Below are positions 16,274-24,766 of a stretch of 64,000 nucleotides of DNA, piece after piece (the first letter of the stretch is position 1; each line of letters starts with the position of its first letter). The notes under the pieces were generated by a model. That model was not told where the DNA came from, made no database searches, and saw nothing but the letters and a program-made list of their open reading frames with translations. The DNA is from Microcaldota archaeon. Lineage in GTDB: Archaea > Micrarchaeota > Micrarchaeia > Micrarchaeales > Micrarchaeaceae. The position numbers were made by a program, and so were the translations under genes. The stretch covers positions 1-64,000 of the forward strand of contig JAGWHI010000004.1 in the NCBI GenBank assembly GCA_028866905.1. Direction: 5' to 3'.

Positions 16274-16813
16274 CTATCTGATTTCGATAATCCTCTTGGA
16301 AGCATATATTCTTATTATGTAGCCCTTGAGCTCCTTCATAAAGCGCTCTGCATCCTTCTCCAGCTCCGCAGCCTCCTGCTGGCTGAAGAGCTGCCTGTTC
16401 GAATTCACCAGCCGCTCTAGGTACGCGTCGGTAAGGAAATAGCTCTTTGTGCCGCACGATGCGCAGATGTAGATCGGCATTATCGGGAGGTCGGACGAAT
16501 TCCTATTCTGCTCGTAGTACCGCTTCAGCGCCGTTGCAGAGCATTTCGGGCACCGCTTGTCTATCTCCACGTCCGAAAACGGGGCCTCCTCGAACTTCAC
16601 CGCGCCGATTTCCGTGGCCACCTCCGAAAGCCTTCGCTCGAAGTCGAACATCCCCTTCTTGAAGAGGTTCTGGTCCGTTATGTGCCCATTCTTGTTGAAC
16701 CTCGTCTCGAGGATCCCGGAGCCCGCGGGCTCCCATAGGTATGTGCTGTCCTTGTGGGTGAGCCTGCGCTTCCCATCCACGGAAGTGGAAAGGTAAGCGG
16801 TCCCCTCTTCCAT
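16274..16813 (-). CDS. Zinc-ribbon-containing hypothetical protein, 179 residues
   Basis: An unrecognised protein with a predicted C4 zinc site: CPKC near residue 89 and CASC near residue 117. The N-terminal half is beta-rich (GTAYLSTSVDGKRRLTHKDS) and the C-terminal half is a charged helix (QEAAELEKDAERFMKELKGY). It abuts the histone gene upstream and the PRC gene downstream, so it is probably cotranscribed with both. The zinc ribbon suggests protein or nucleic-acid contact. No function can be named. Confidence 0.6.
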   Translation of the reverse strand: MEEGTAYLSTSVDGKRRLTHKDSTYLWEPAGSGILETRFNKNGHITDQNLFKKGMFDFERRLSEVATEIGAVKFEEAPFSDVEIDKRCPKCSATALKRYYEQNRNSSDLPIMPIYICASCGTKSYFLTDAYLERLVNSNRQLFSQQEAAELEKDAERFMKELKGYIIRIYASKRIIEIR

Positions 16814-17035
16814 CTAATCCCCGAACTCAAGGCGGAACTTGTTTATGTCGATTTCCGACACGGCCTTCCTTCCGGACCTCTTCGCGTTTGTGACAGCGTA
16901 CTTCGCGATGCGCTTTGCGCGCTTCTCCAGTATCCTTGCTATCGCGTTGGCGGCCTTGTCCGTCAGCCTTATTCCTGTGCCGCTGGCTATCGTCTTTATC
17001 GCGGCCTTGGATATCCTATTTGGCTTCTGTTGCAT
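16814..17035 (-). CDS. Archaeal histone
   Basis: 73 residues with the histone fold: ISKAAIKTIASGTGIRLTDK, the long central helix ANAIARILEKRAKRIAKYAV, and AKRSGRKAVSEIDINKFRLE. The RLTDKAA and GRKAVSEIDI segments match the L1 and L2 DNA-binding loops. It packages DNA as dimers or longer stacks. ATG 17035 (MQQKPNR) is preferred over the alternative three codons upstream. A TATA element (TTTTTATTACTT, minus strand near 17115) implies a leader of about 50 bases. Confidence 0.9.
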   Translation of the reverse strand: MQQKPNRISKAAIKTIASGTGIRLTDKAANAIARILEKRAKRIAKYAVTNAKRSGRKAVSEIDINKFRLEFGD

Positions 17036-17121
17036 AGTCAGCACTCAAGATCGTCATCATAGCGTGTGCTCAGAGCGCGGAGTCATCACTGGTAATGATG
17101 CTCGTTGAAGTAATAAAAAGG

Positions 17122-18624
17122 CTACGCAGATGCCACGGGCCTTATCAGCTTTGCCACCTGTTGCCTGGCTGCGGCCTCTATGTCCCCGCTTTGCGTTATC
17201 TCTCTTCCAACTATCGGATACCAGCTCTCCCCAAGAAGTTCGGTTATCTTGCCTATGTCGCCTCCCTGCTTGCCCAGGCCCGGCGACAGGAACCTGGTTG
17301 CGAAGCCGCAGTCCTCCGCTATTTCGCGTATGCGTTTTATCTCGTCCGGCTTTGTCGATGGGACGATAAGCTTCTCTATGCCTATGTTCAGCGCTATCTG
17401 GTATATCCTGAGCGCTCCCTCGCCCGATATGAATCCTCCCTCGCTTTCAAGGTATGCGGGGTGCGTCATTATGCCCCCGACCATCACATCAAGGCCGTTT
17501 ACCAGGGCCCAGTATATCCATGCGCGCTCGGTTTCTGAACCGGCCTGCGGGAAGAATATCACAGAGTCTATGCCCGCGCTTTTGGCCACTTCGGCGAAAG
17601 CCTTTCCGGTGTCCGGAATGTCCGTACCGGCTTTCTGATGGTCATAGATTATAGGTTTGTTTGTATAGCTCCTGGCTATGTTCATAACCTGCCCTAGGCC
17701 AAAGCCGAGGCCTAGTTCGAAGCCTATCTTGTATCCGACTATCCCTTCGATTTTATGGGTAAGCTTTACAAGTTTTTCGAACTCTTCGAGAGTGCGGACA
17801 TCTGCGGCGATTACTATGCCGCGGTCAGCACCGAATATGTTTTTCTGGTTAACCCTGCCCAGTTCCTTCCTTACCTCTTCAGTGCCGTAGACCCTTAGAT
17901 ATGTGCTGATGCGGTCAGCGGAATCGGATAGGCTTGGGGAATCCGATTCCTCCTTCAGGTATTTCTGGACGTCTATGGCCTTTACAGCGCTGATTACTTT
18001 GGCGCCCGTGGATTTGGATAGGGATTCTATCGGGTCGGATCCGTCTATCCCGACCTCCTGCCTGTTCACCGCAACCACTATTGCTGGGAAGGAAAGGTCG
18101 TCGGCAAGCTCCTTGAGCTCTTCTATCGCTGCTACCTTTGTGCCTCCCGTGGTTATAACGTCATCGACTATGATTATTATGTCCCCCTTCTGCGGGACTG
18201 CGCCGACCACTTTTTGCTTGGCCAGCTCCTCCTTGCTCGTTCCGAGGCCGGTTGCCTCGCCGTACTTCTTCTCGACGGGCCTTGTGTGGAAGGATGGGAC
18301 GTCGGCACCCATCTCTGCAAGAGACTGAGCTACTGAGGACGCCAAGGTTATCCCCTTCTGCGGCGGCCCGAATATCTTGATGCGTTTGAGCTTCTCCGGG
18401 TCGTTGAGTATGTCGCCGAGCCCCTCGACTATGGCTTGGGCATAGGTCTTTGCAAGCAGCGACTGGTCCTTCCCCAGGGTGAATGCTCCGGAGTTGAAAA
18501 ACCACGGTGACTTGCGTTTGCTTTTGAGGTCGAATTCGCCGAGCTTTATGGCGCCTATCTCCAGTGCCCTAGCTATGAGCTCGTTCTTGTGATCTTCCGC
18601 CTTTTGGGCGCTCTTATGCTTCAC
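17122..18624 (-). CDS. pyrEF: Bifunctional UMP synthase (OPRT-OMP decarboxylase fusion)
   Basis: 500 residues carrying the last two steps of pyrimidine synthesis. Residues ~1-215 are orotate phosphoribosyltransferase, with the PRPP loop IIIIVDDVITTGGTK and catalytic-loop residues around RPVEKKYGEATGLG. Residues ~235-500 are orotidine-5'-phosphate decarboxylase, with the active-site strand IYDHQKAGTDIPDTG (one residue longer between Lys and Asp than the common DxKxxD), then FFPQAGSETERAW and LSPGLGKQGGD. The order E-F matches eukaryotic UMPS; separate genes are usual in archaea. No other pyr genes are nearby. Confidence 0.92.
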   Translation of the reverse strand: MKHKSAQKAEDHKNELIARALEIGAIKLGEFDLKSKRKSPWFFNSGAFTLGKDQSLLAKTYAQAIVEGLGDILNDPEKLKRIKIFGPPQKGITLASSVAQSLAEMGADVPSFHTRPVEKKYGEATGLGTSKEELAKQKVVGAVPQKGDIIIIVDDVITTGGTKVAAIEELKELADDLSFPAIVVAVNRQEVGIDGSDPIESLSKSTGAKVISAVKAIDVQKYLKEESDSPSLSDSADRISTYLRVYGTEEVRKELGRVNQKNIFGADRGIVIAADVRTLEEFEKLVKLTHKIEGIVGYKIGFELGLGFGLGQVMNIARSYTNKPIIYDHQKAGTDIPDTGKAFAEVAKSAGIDSVIFFPQAGSETERAWIYWALVNGLDVMVGGIMTHPAYLESEGGFISGEGALRIYQIALNIGIEKLIVPSTKPDEIKRIREIAEDCGFATRFLSPGLGKQGGDIGKITELLGESWYPIVGREITQSGDIEAAARQQVAKLIRPVASA

Positions 18625-18661
18625 ACCACCACCTTAGCCAAGCATCACTTTGCTGAGATAC

Positions 18662-19360
18662 TTATGCCTTTCGTTTTGTCTTTTCAAGGTTCGCCTCCCT
18701 GAGCGAAACGAAAAACTCCTTGGGGTAGCCCTTCATCCTGGTGGCGCTCCAGACTATGTTTGGCACAGTTTCGAGATCCTTGGCGTACAGCGGGTGCGTG
18801 AGCTCTATCATGTGCCTCATGCGTATCCTGTCGCCATCCCTTGTGCCGGTAAAGAGGAGCTCCAGCAGCTCGAGGGTCTCCTGCTCGCTCCTGTGCATCC
18901 TCCTCATCTCCTCCTCGGGGAGCCCCGACACCGCTTTCTTGAAGTGCAGCGGCACCCTTCCGCGGAACATCTTGTTGAATATGAACCTCGTGCGCTCCGT
19001 ATGGTAGTCTATAGACACGACCGTGAGCTCGCCGATGTTCCTCATTCCGGAAATCATGTCGTCGACAAAATAGGCGTTGCCCGTGGTGTCCATGGACCTC
19101 TCCTCCTTGAGTATCCTGTCGCCAGGTATGCCAAGGGATATGGCGTACTCCTTCATCGCCTGCGCCTCGGTCCTTTCCGGGATGCCCATTATCTTGAACG
19201 ACTTGTAGCCCGACAGTATGACCAGCGCCTGAGGGTTCGCCTTGTAGAGCTCGGCCAGCTTCTCCACGCACCTCTTCGAGTCGTCCGGCAGGCTCCAGTC
19301 CCGGTTCAGCTCCCTGCCTAGAACCACTATCACATCCTTGCCAGCTTCCCTGATGTCCAT
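18662..19360 (-). CDS. DUF218 (YdcF/SanA-like) protein
   Basis: About 232 residues of the DUF218 Rossmann-like fold. Features are DVIVVLGRELNRDW, the glycine-containing VILSGYKSFKIMGIPERTEA, the ILKEERSMDTTGNAYFVDD segment, which matches the family's ExxSxxTxxNA pattern, and LTVVSIDYHTERTRFIF. Family members are linked to envelope integrity in bacteria but are biochemically obscure. No signal peptide is present here, so this version is cytosolic. A TATA box (GGTATAAAAAGG) lies about 27 bases upstream. Confidence 0.75.
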   Translation of the reverse strand: MDIREAGKDVIVVLGRELNRDWSLPDDSKRCVEKLAELYKANPQALVILSGYKSFKIMGIPERTEAQAMKEYAISLGIPGDRILKEERSMDTTGNAYFVDDMISGMRNIGELTVVSIDYHTERTRFIFNKMFRGRVPLHFKKAVSGLPEEEMRRMHRSEQETLELLELLFTGTRDGDRIRMRHMIELTHPLYAKDLETVPNIVWSATRMKGYPKEFFVSLREANLEKTKRKA

Positions 19361-19457
19361 CCGTATAAATTTTCCCCTCAATCCTTTTTATACCTTTGTC
19401 GCCATAGTTATACCGCTGCTTTTATAATGCGGAAACGAGCGGCAGATGGTGCGAAAA

Positions 19458-19778
19458 ATGACCGTTACTGACGTGAATGAGGCTGATTTCGAGAAGGAGG
19501 TGCTTGGCTCAAAGGTGCCGGTAGTCATAGACCTGTGGGCGGAGTGGTGCGGGCCGTGCAGGGTCTATTCCCCAATAGTCGACGAGGTCGCAAAGGGATA
19601 CGACGGCAAGGTGAAGTTCGTAAAGGTCAACGTTGACGACAACGAGAAGCTCGCCGTTAAGTACAACGTGATGAGCATACCCACAACCCTGCTGATTGTG
19701 GGCGGCAAGGTAAAGGCGATCAACGTGGGCGCAGTGCCCAAGGAGACGCTCAAGGGCTGGATAGACAAGAACCTGTGA
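19458..19778 (+). CDS. trxA: Thioredoxin
   Basis: About 106 residues with the WCGPC active site in VVIDLWAEWCGPCRVYSP, the cis-Pro loop VMSIPTTLLIVGG, and the C-terminal KETLKGWIDKNL helix. It is a thiol-disulfide reductant. ATG 19458 has a GGTG core six bases upstream and a TATA box (TTTATAATGC, 19421-19430) about 25 bases before the predicted transcript start; the ATG at 19446 would precede that start. Monocistronic. Confidence 0.93.
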   Translation: MTVTDVNEADFEKEVLGSKVPVVIDLWAEWCGPCRVYSPIVDEVAKGYDGKVKFVKVNVDDNEKLAVKYNVMSIPTTLLIVGGKVKAINVGAVPKETLKGWIDKNL

Positions 19779-19913
19779 TCCTTAGGGCAGGAAAACCTGT
19801 CCAAAACGAATATATATCTTGCAGGGCGCATCTCTTCCTAACAGCGTGAGAGTGATGGCAGTCCAACACGAACATGCCGTTCCGGCACGGGGCGGCGCTT
19901 GTACGAGGAACAG

Positions 19914-20162
19914 ATGCGGCGCATAAAGCCAATACTAGCCAGAGCCCTGAACAGGAACCAGATCCTTATCCTATGCAGCCTTGACGGCTACAGCAATATT
20001 ACCAGGCAGTTGGAAAAGATATCGGGAAGTTCTGGCGTCCCGCTTTCCACCCTAAAGCTCAATGCCAGGATTCTCATGGACATCGGAGTGATAGATTGCC
20101 GCGGAGGCGCGCCTCGGCTTACGGAGATGGGTAGGGCCATATTCAGCATAATGCGTATGTAG
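19914..20162 (+). CDS. Winged-helix DNA-binding protein, small
   Basis: 82 residues with a helix-turn-helix: NQILILCSLDGYSNITRQLE, GSSGVPLSTLKLNARILMDI, then a wing GVIDCRGGAPRLTEMGRAIF. This is the MarR/ArsR-like architecture used by many archaeal one-domain regulators. ATG 19914 has GAGG five bases upstream; a TTG at 19899 is possible. It abuts the phosphoribosyltransferase gene, so it may regulate the operon it heads. A TATA element (GAATATATATC) lies at 19807-19817. Confidence 0.65.
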   Translation: MRRIKPILARALNRNQILILCSLDGYSNITRQLEKISGSSGVPLSTLKLNARILMDIGVIDCRGGAPRLTEMGRAIFSIMRM

Positions 20163-20963
20163 GTGATATCATGGGCGAGCTATTTCACAGGGCGGGAACC
20201 GAAGACGGGCCAGCTGTTTGTCTTGGACGATGTGACGGCATTTGGAGCTGACAGGAGTAAGGTCAGCGATATAATCGGCGCGTTGAGGGGACGGCCCACG
20301 GTATTCGACGCCGTGGACCTTGCAAGGGAGCTTGGGCGCATGATCCCAGAGGGAGTGGATGCCGTGCTGCTTGGGAATGGGGGAATGGTGACATACCGGT
20401 TAATCGTGGATTCGGGCTCATGGTTTAAGCCGCCCATCGCCTGCCTGAACGTCAGACGCGATTATGTTTATATGCCAGGACAGAAGCGGCCTACAGTGTC
20501 GATCAAGATAGCGGCGGGGGACAACGGCACCGTATCCGGAGCGTATGCAAAGAGGCTCGTGCTTTTGGATGACGTCGTAGCCAGCGGCGGCACGATTAAT
20601 GCGTGCAGGCTATACCTCACTAACAACGCCATGGTGGACGGGCCTGCGGGCTTTGACTCGGCCTCTCTCGTGGCAAGCGGGGACTTGAGGGGGATCTTCA
20701 GGAGCAGTGTCGGGAGCACAATCGTTGGGATAAACGACACATACACTAGCCAGATTGTGAGAGGGCCCTCGGGGTTCCCTGCCATACTGTCGCTAAGATT
20801 CGCCCTGTTGAGGACGGATGACGCCCAGAAGATGGAATATTTGCTGAAGTATGCGGATAGTGGAAAAATAGGCGCATTGAAAAGCGCAATAAAGGACATA
20901 GACCGGGAATCGCTGGCCAGGGCTTACAGCAAACGCTCATTAGTCGACGAGGTGCTCAAATGA
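20163..20963 (+). CDS. Phosphoribosyltransferase-like protein
   Basis: 266 residues. The PRPP-binding loop is clear: RLVLLDDVVASGGTINACR, near residue 135. Before it are DAVLLGNGGMVTYRLI and TVSIKIAAGDNGTVSGAYAK, which fit a type I PRTase core. An extra C-terminal helical region (DAQKMEYLLKYADSGKIGAL) is not typical. The start is ambiguous: GTG 20163 opens this frame, but the best ribosome-binding site (GGTGATATC) points to ATG 20171 in another frame that stops after 26 codons. A frameshift or sequence error near the 5' end is possible. The LOG gene overlaps its stop (ATGA). Substrate unknown. Confidence 0.7.
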   Translation: MISWASYFTGREPKTGQLFVLDDVTAFGADRSKVSDIIGALRGRPTVFDAVDLARELGRMIPEGVDAVLLGNGGMVTYRLIVDSGSWFKPPIACLNVRRDYVYMPGQKRPTVSIKIAAGDNGTVSGAYAKRLVLLDDVVASGGTINACRLYLTNNAMVDGPAGFDSASLVASGDLRGIFRSSVGSTIVGINDTYTSQIVRGPSGFPAILSLRFALLRTDDAQKMEYLLKYADSGKIGALKSAIKDIDRESLARAYSKRSLVDEVLK

Positions 20964-21517
20964 TTAGGAAAAAAATTGTCCCACAGATCGGGGTGCTAGG
21001 GCCAGACAGGAGCAATATGCCTATGCAACGGGCGAAGAGGCTAAGGGTGGCAAAAATTGCAGAGGCGATAGGTAGGCTGATTGCAGAGAATGGGGCGATC
21101 CTGTTCAGCGGGGGCGGCGGAGGGGTCATGGAGGATGCATCCAGGGGAGCGAAGCTTGCGGGCGGAATGACTGTTGGGATTCCAGGCAGGGCACGCGGAT
21201 CCTCCAACAGATACGTGGACATAGAGATAGTTACTGACCAGGATGCTGGAAGTTTTATCGCTGCAGGCCTGCTATCCTGCGATGCCCTGATATTGATTCC
21301 CGGTGGCTCCGGCACCATGGCAGAGATGTGTATGGCGTATAGGAACGGGAAGAGGTGCGTGGTAATGAAAGGGTTTAGCAGACAGTACGACGCGCTTGTC
21401 GGCAATTATTTGGACCGTACGAGACGCATCAGGCTGCTTGGAGCGGACACAGCAGAGGAAGCGGTCGGATTGGCATTGTCCGGTTATGGTGCGAAAAATG
21501 CGAACCGCCTATTTTAA
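20960..21517 (+). CDS. LOG/TIGR00725-family protein (nucleotide phosphoribohydrolase fold)
   Basis: 185 residues with the LOG signature: AILFSGGGGGVMEDASRGAK, and the catalytic/phosphate motif LIPGGSGTMAEMCMAY (PGGxGTxxE). LOG enzymes cut the N-glycosidic bond of nucleoside 5'-monophosphates, releasing a base and ribose 5-phosphate; related SLOG domains bind signalling nucleotides. The start overlaps the PRTase stop, with GGTG five bases upstream. A PRTase (base plus PRPP to nucleotide) next to a LOG hydrolase (nucleotide to base) suggests a salvage or nucleotide-signal circuit, which is my inference. Confidence 0.8.
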   Translation: MIRKKIVPQIGVLGPDRSNMPMQRAKRLRVAKIAEAIGRLIAENGAILFSGGGGGVMEDASRGAKLAGGMTVGIPGRARGSSNRYVDIEIVTDQDAGSFIAAGLLSCDALILIPGGSGTMAEMCMAYRNGKRCVVMKGFSRQYDALVGNYLDRTRRIRLLGADTAEEAVGLALSGYGAKNANRLF

Positions 21518-21549
21518 TACTTTATTCGGCAAATATATGGTTGGTACTA

Positions 21550-22815
21550 ATGTCAGAAATCGGTTTCCCAAGGGGCGTGCGCGACCTCTTGCCGAACGAG
21601 GCGATATTCCGCAACGGGCTTATCGGCAAGATAGAGGAGGTCTACAGGCGCTTCGGCTTCACTACTATAGACACTCCGATGATCGAGCATATGTCCGTCC
21701 TGGGCGCTAAGGGGGGAATCGGAGAGGAGGGGGAGCTCATAATGAAGCTCGACGGGGAGAACCTGGGCCTTAGATACGACCAGACCGTCTCGCTTGCAAG
21801 GTACTTTGCCATGCACAGCGACCTGCCGCTGCCGTTCCGGAGGTATGCGATAGGCAAGGCTTGGAGGAACGACGAGCCGCAGAGGCTCCGCTACAGGGAG
21901 TTCATACAGGCGGACGTGGACGTGATAGGAGGGCGCGCCGATGCCGCTAACGCTGAGGTCTTGGCCGCCACAGCAATAATATTCGACGAGGTCGGCATGA
22001 AATACTCCATCAGGATCAGCGACAGGAGGCTTGTCGAAAGCGTATTCAGGAAGATAGGCGTGCCGGATGCGCTTGTGCCTAAGGTCGAGCACATAATCGA
22101 CAAGCTGCTCAAGATTGGCCGCGACAACGTATTCAAGATGCTGGTCGATGCCGGCCTGCAGGAGCAGATTGCCGAGCAGGTGATGGAACTCGTGGGCACA
22201 AAGGGCTCGAACGATGAGATAATCTCCTACGCAGAGAACTCCGCTGCCGACCCGAAATCGTCTGCCGAGCTGAAGGGGACGCTGGAGCTTCTCAAGGAGT
22301 ATCGCATAAACGGCGACATCGTGATTGACCTATCAATAATGCGCGGCCTGGACTACTACACTTCGATGGTTTTCGAGTTCATGCCGGAAGGCGACAGCCA
22401 CAGCATTGCGGCAGGCGGGAGGTATGACAACCTCATAGGGGTGTACGCCGCGAGAAGCGTGCCGTGCGTTGGTTGCTCCATTGGGGTCGATACCGTTGCC
22501 ACGCTCATGGATTTCTCGTCGTCGACCGAGCACACATACGCAAGGGTGTTCGTGATGCACATAAAGGACCAGAACTACAGGTACGCTCTTGGTGTCGCCA
22601 ACAAGCTTAGGGAGGCGGGCATACCGACCGACATAAATACCGCGGCTAGGAACATCTCCAACCAGCTGTCCTACGCAAACTCGCTCAGGATAAAGTACGC
22701 GGCGATCGTGGGCCCCGAGGAGGAGAAGCTGGGGCAGGTGAAGATCCGCGACCTTGTCAGCGGCGACGAGCGCACGTTGGCCGTAGAGGACGCGATAAAG
22801 CTTATCAAGGGATAG
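21550..22815 (+). CDS. hisS: Histidyl-tRNA synthetase
   Basis: 421 residues: a class II aminoacyl-tRNA synthetase. Motif 1 region MIEHMSVLGAKGG; motif 2 region FRRYAIGKAWRNDEPQRLRY; histidine-specific SIMRGLDYYTSMVFEFM; and the C-terminal anticodon-binding domain (VFVMHIKDQNYRYALGVAN, AGIPTDINTA). A TATA element (TTTTAATAC near 21517) places the transcript start almost at ATG 21550, so the mRNA should be leaderless; the TTG at 21541 is rejected on that basis. Confidence 0.96.
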   Translation: MSEIGFPRGVRDLLPNEAIFRNGLIGKIEEVYRRFGFTTIDTPMIEHMSVLGAKGGIGEEGELIMKLDGENLGLRYDQTVSLARYFAMHSDLPLPFRRYAIGKAWRNDEPQRLRYREFIQADVDVIGGRADAANAEVLAATAIIFDEVGMKYSIRISDRRLVESVFRKIGVPDALVPKVEHIIDKLLKIGRDNVFKMLVDAGLQEQIAEQVMELVGTKGSNDEIISYAENSAADPKSSAELKGTLELLKEYRINGDIVIDLSIMRGLDYYTSMVFEFMPEGDSHSIAAGGRYDNLIGVYAARSVPCVGCSIGVDTVATLMDFSSSTEHTYARVFVMHIKDQNYRYALGVANKLREAGIPTDINTAARNISNQLSYANSLRIKYAAIVGPEEEKLGQVKIRDLVSGDERTLAVEDAIKLIKG

Positions 22816-22823
22816 TGGATTTC

Positions 22824-23330
22824 ATGGCAAAGAATGACGTTGAGGCACTGACAAGGGAGAAGGTCGCGGCGGGCGGCGTGCTCGTGAGGCTCTACTTCGA
22901 CATGAGGAGCGACGACAAGGAGAAGCTGCAGCCAACGCTGCTGCACCTGGTCAACGAGCGGCTCATGAAGGAGCAGGGCGTTGTCTACTGCTACGGCGCC
23001 ATAGAGGAGCCGCTCAAGCAGGAGAACATGTACATAACAAGCGCCACAGTGACCGTGCTGTTCGACAGCTTTTTCCCGCTCGTCAACATCGCCTTCAACT
23101 ACGCGCCGGCAGGGGTGGAGATACTCCAGCCTTCGAAGGACATGACGCTGAAGATAGGCGACCTCCAGGCGATGCTGATGGACCTCTCAGGGATATCCGT
23201 GAAGTATTCGAAGTACATACTGGAGCGGGTGATGAAGAAGGAGGACCTCGATATGATAGACAAGGACCTCAAGAGCCGCGAGGAGATAGGCAGGCGCCTG
23301 CTAGAGAAGAAGGACGGAAAGGAGGGCTAG
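22824..23330 (+). CDS. Hypothetical protein, 168 residues
   Basis: An unrecognised soluble protein, probably cotranscribed with hisS (8-base gap). It begins MAKNDVEALTREKVAAGGVL with alternating strands and helices (LVRLYFDMRSDDKEKLQPTL, QGVVYCYGAIEEPLKQENMY, TVTVLFDSFFPLVNIAFNY) and ends in a basic helix (EIGRRLLEKKDGKEG). The compact alpha/beta pattern suggests a small-molecule or protein-binding domain, but no motif identifies it. Confidence 0.6.
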   Translation: MAKNDVEALTREKVAAGGVLVRLYFDMRSDDKEKLQPTLLHLVNERLMKEQGVVYCYGAIEEPLKQENMYITSATVTVLFDSFFPLVNIAFNYAPAGVEILQPSKDMTLKIGDLQAMLMDLSGISVKYSKYILERVMKKEDLDMIDKDLKSREEIGRRLLEKKDGKEG

Positions 23331-24758
23331 CTATCTCCTGTACCATACGGTGCCGAACTCTGTGTCCTCTACCTCTATCCCGAACTCTGACTTCAGCCTA
23401 TCCCTAATCGTGTCCGATTCCGCGAAGTTCTTCTGGGACCTCAGCGCCTCCCTGCGGGATATCAGCTTGCGGACCTCGTCTGGGAGCTTCTGCCTGTAAG
23501 TCTCCTCTTCGAGAAGGCCCAGGGTATTCGCCATCTTCACTATCGTGCTTATGGCCCTGTCCTTCTGCGGCCGGCTTATCGATGAGCCGCTCTCCGCTAT
23601 CGCCTTCAGCCTGTTGATTGTTATCGTTAGCTTCGACAGCGCCAGCGAGGTGTTGAAATCGTCGTCCATGGCTGCCGTGAAATCGTCTTCGAACTCCCTG
23701 GTCAGCTTTGCGACCTCCGAATCGACCCCCTCGTTGCTGCCCTCAGGCATGTTGTTGAAGACCGTGAGCGCCGAATACAGGTAGTCCATGTGCCTCTGCG
23801 CCTCCTTTATCGTGTCGTCGGTGAAGTTGAGCTCCTTCCTGTAGTGCGTCTTCGCGACCATGAGGCGGATCGCTTCCCTGGTGTTCCTCTCGAGCACGCT
23901 CCTTATGGTTATGAAGTTCTTGAGGCTCTTGCTCATCTTCTGCCCCTTTATGTTGAGGACGCCGGAGTGGAGCCAGTACTTCACGAAAGGCTTCTTGCCG
24001 AACGCCGCCTCTGCCTGCGCGATCTCGTTAGTCTGGTGGGGGAATATCAGCTCGTGCGCGCCACCGTGCAGGTCGTACTGCGGCCCGAATATAGTGGCTG
24101 TTATCGCGGTGTCCTCGATGTGCCAGCCCGGCCTGCCCTTGAGCTTTACGGTCTTCCATCCAGACCTGAGGGATATCTCCCAGCTCGGTTCACCTTCCTT
24201 CGCGCCCTTCCAGAGGGAGAAGTCGTACGGGTTCTTCTTCCTCTCGTCCGGCTCTATCCTGTGGCGCTCCAGGTCCTCGAGCTTCATCCCCGACAGCTTG
24301 GTGTAGTCCGCGAACTTAGAGACGTCGTAGAACACGTCGTTGTCCCTTATGTAAGCGTAGCCGTTGTTCAGCAGAAGCTGTATCTGGTCCCTCACGGGCT
24401 CTATGTAGTCGTGAGACCTCGGGTAGTCGCTGACGGAGTTCCTCACCCCCAGGCTATCCATGTCCTCAAGGAACCTCTTCTCGTACATCCTTGCGAGCTC
24501 GACCGGATCCATGCCGCGCTCCTTGGCCCTTGCTATTATCTTGTCGTCGACATCTGTTATGTTCTGCAGGTAGGTCAGGTCGTACCCCTTGTGCCTGAGC
24601 CACCTGGCGACTATGTCGAAGTCTATGTACGTCTTGGCGTGGCCTATGTGCGCGTCGTCGTACACGGTCTGGCCGCAGACGAACATCTTGACGCGCCCGT
24701 CGTTCATCGGCACGAACTCCTCGTACGACCTTGTCAGCGTGTTGTACACCTTAAGCAT
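23331..24758 (-). CDS. cysS: Cysteinyl-tRNA synthetase
   Basis: 475 residues: a class I synthetase. The HIGH signature is in VYDDAHIGHAKTYIDFD, preceded by the zinc-ligand Cys of MFVCGQTV; other ligand positions are in WHIEDTAI and the GGAHELIFPHQTNEIAQ segment. KMSKS is in GQKMSKSLKNFITI. The C-terminal helical DALR-like domain is present. It is convergent with the hisS operon, the stop codons abutting, and is the last gene of the cdc6-rpp30-pop5-cysS direction. Confidence 0.96.
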   Translation of the reverse strand: MLKVYNTLTRSYEEFVPMNDGRVKMFVCGQTVYDDAHIGHAKTYIDFDIVARWLRHKGYDLTYLQNITDVDDKIIARAKERGMDPVELARMYEKRFLEDMDSLGVRNSVSDYPRSHDYIEPVRDQIQLLLNNGYAYIRDNDVFYDVSKFADYTKLSGMKLEDLERHRIEPDERKKNPYDFSLWKGAKEGEPSWEISLRSGWKTVKLKGRPGWHIEDTAITATIFGPQYDLHGGAHELIFPHQTNEIAQAEAAFGKKPFVKYWLHSGVLNIKGQKMSKSLKNFITIRSVLERNTREAIRLMVAKTHYRKELNFTDDTIKEAQRHMDYLYSALTVFNNMPEGSNEGVDSEVAKLTREFEDDFTAAMDDDFNTSLALSKLTITINRLKAIAESGSSISRPQKDRAISTIVKMANTLGLLEEETYRQKLPDEVRKLISRREALRSQKNFAESDTIRDRLKSEFGIEVEDTEFGTVWYRR

Positions 24759-24766
24759 GCAATAAC

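Noticed and set aside
19855-19926. A 23-codon frame (MAVQHEHAVPARGG...) ahead of the winged-helix gene
   Set aside because: It overlaps the regulator start, lacks a ribosome-binding site, and has no features of a leader peptide.
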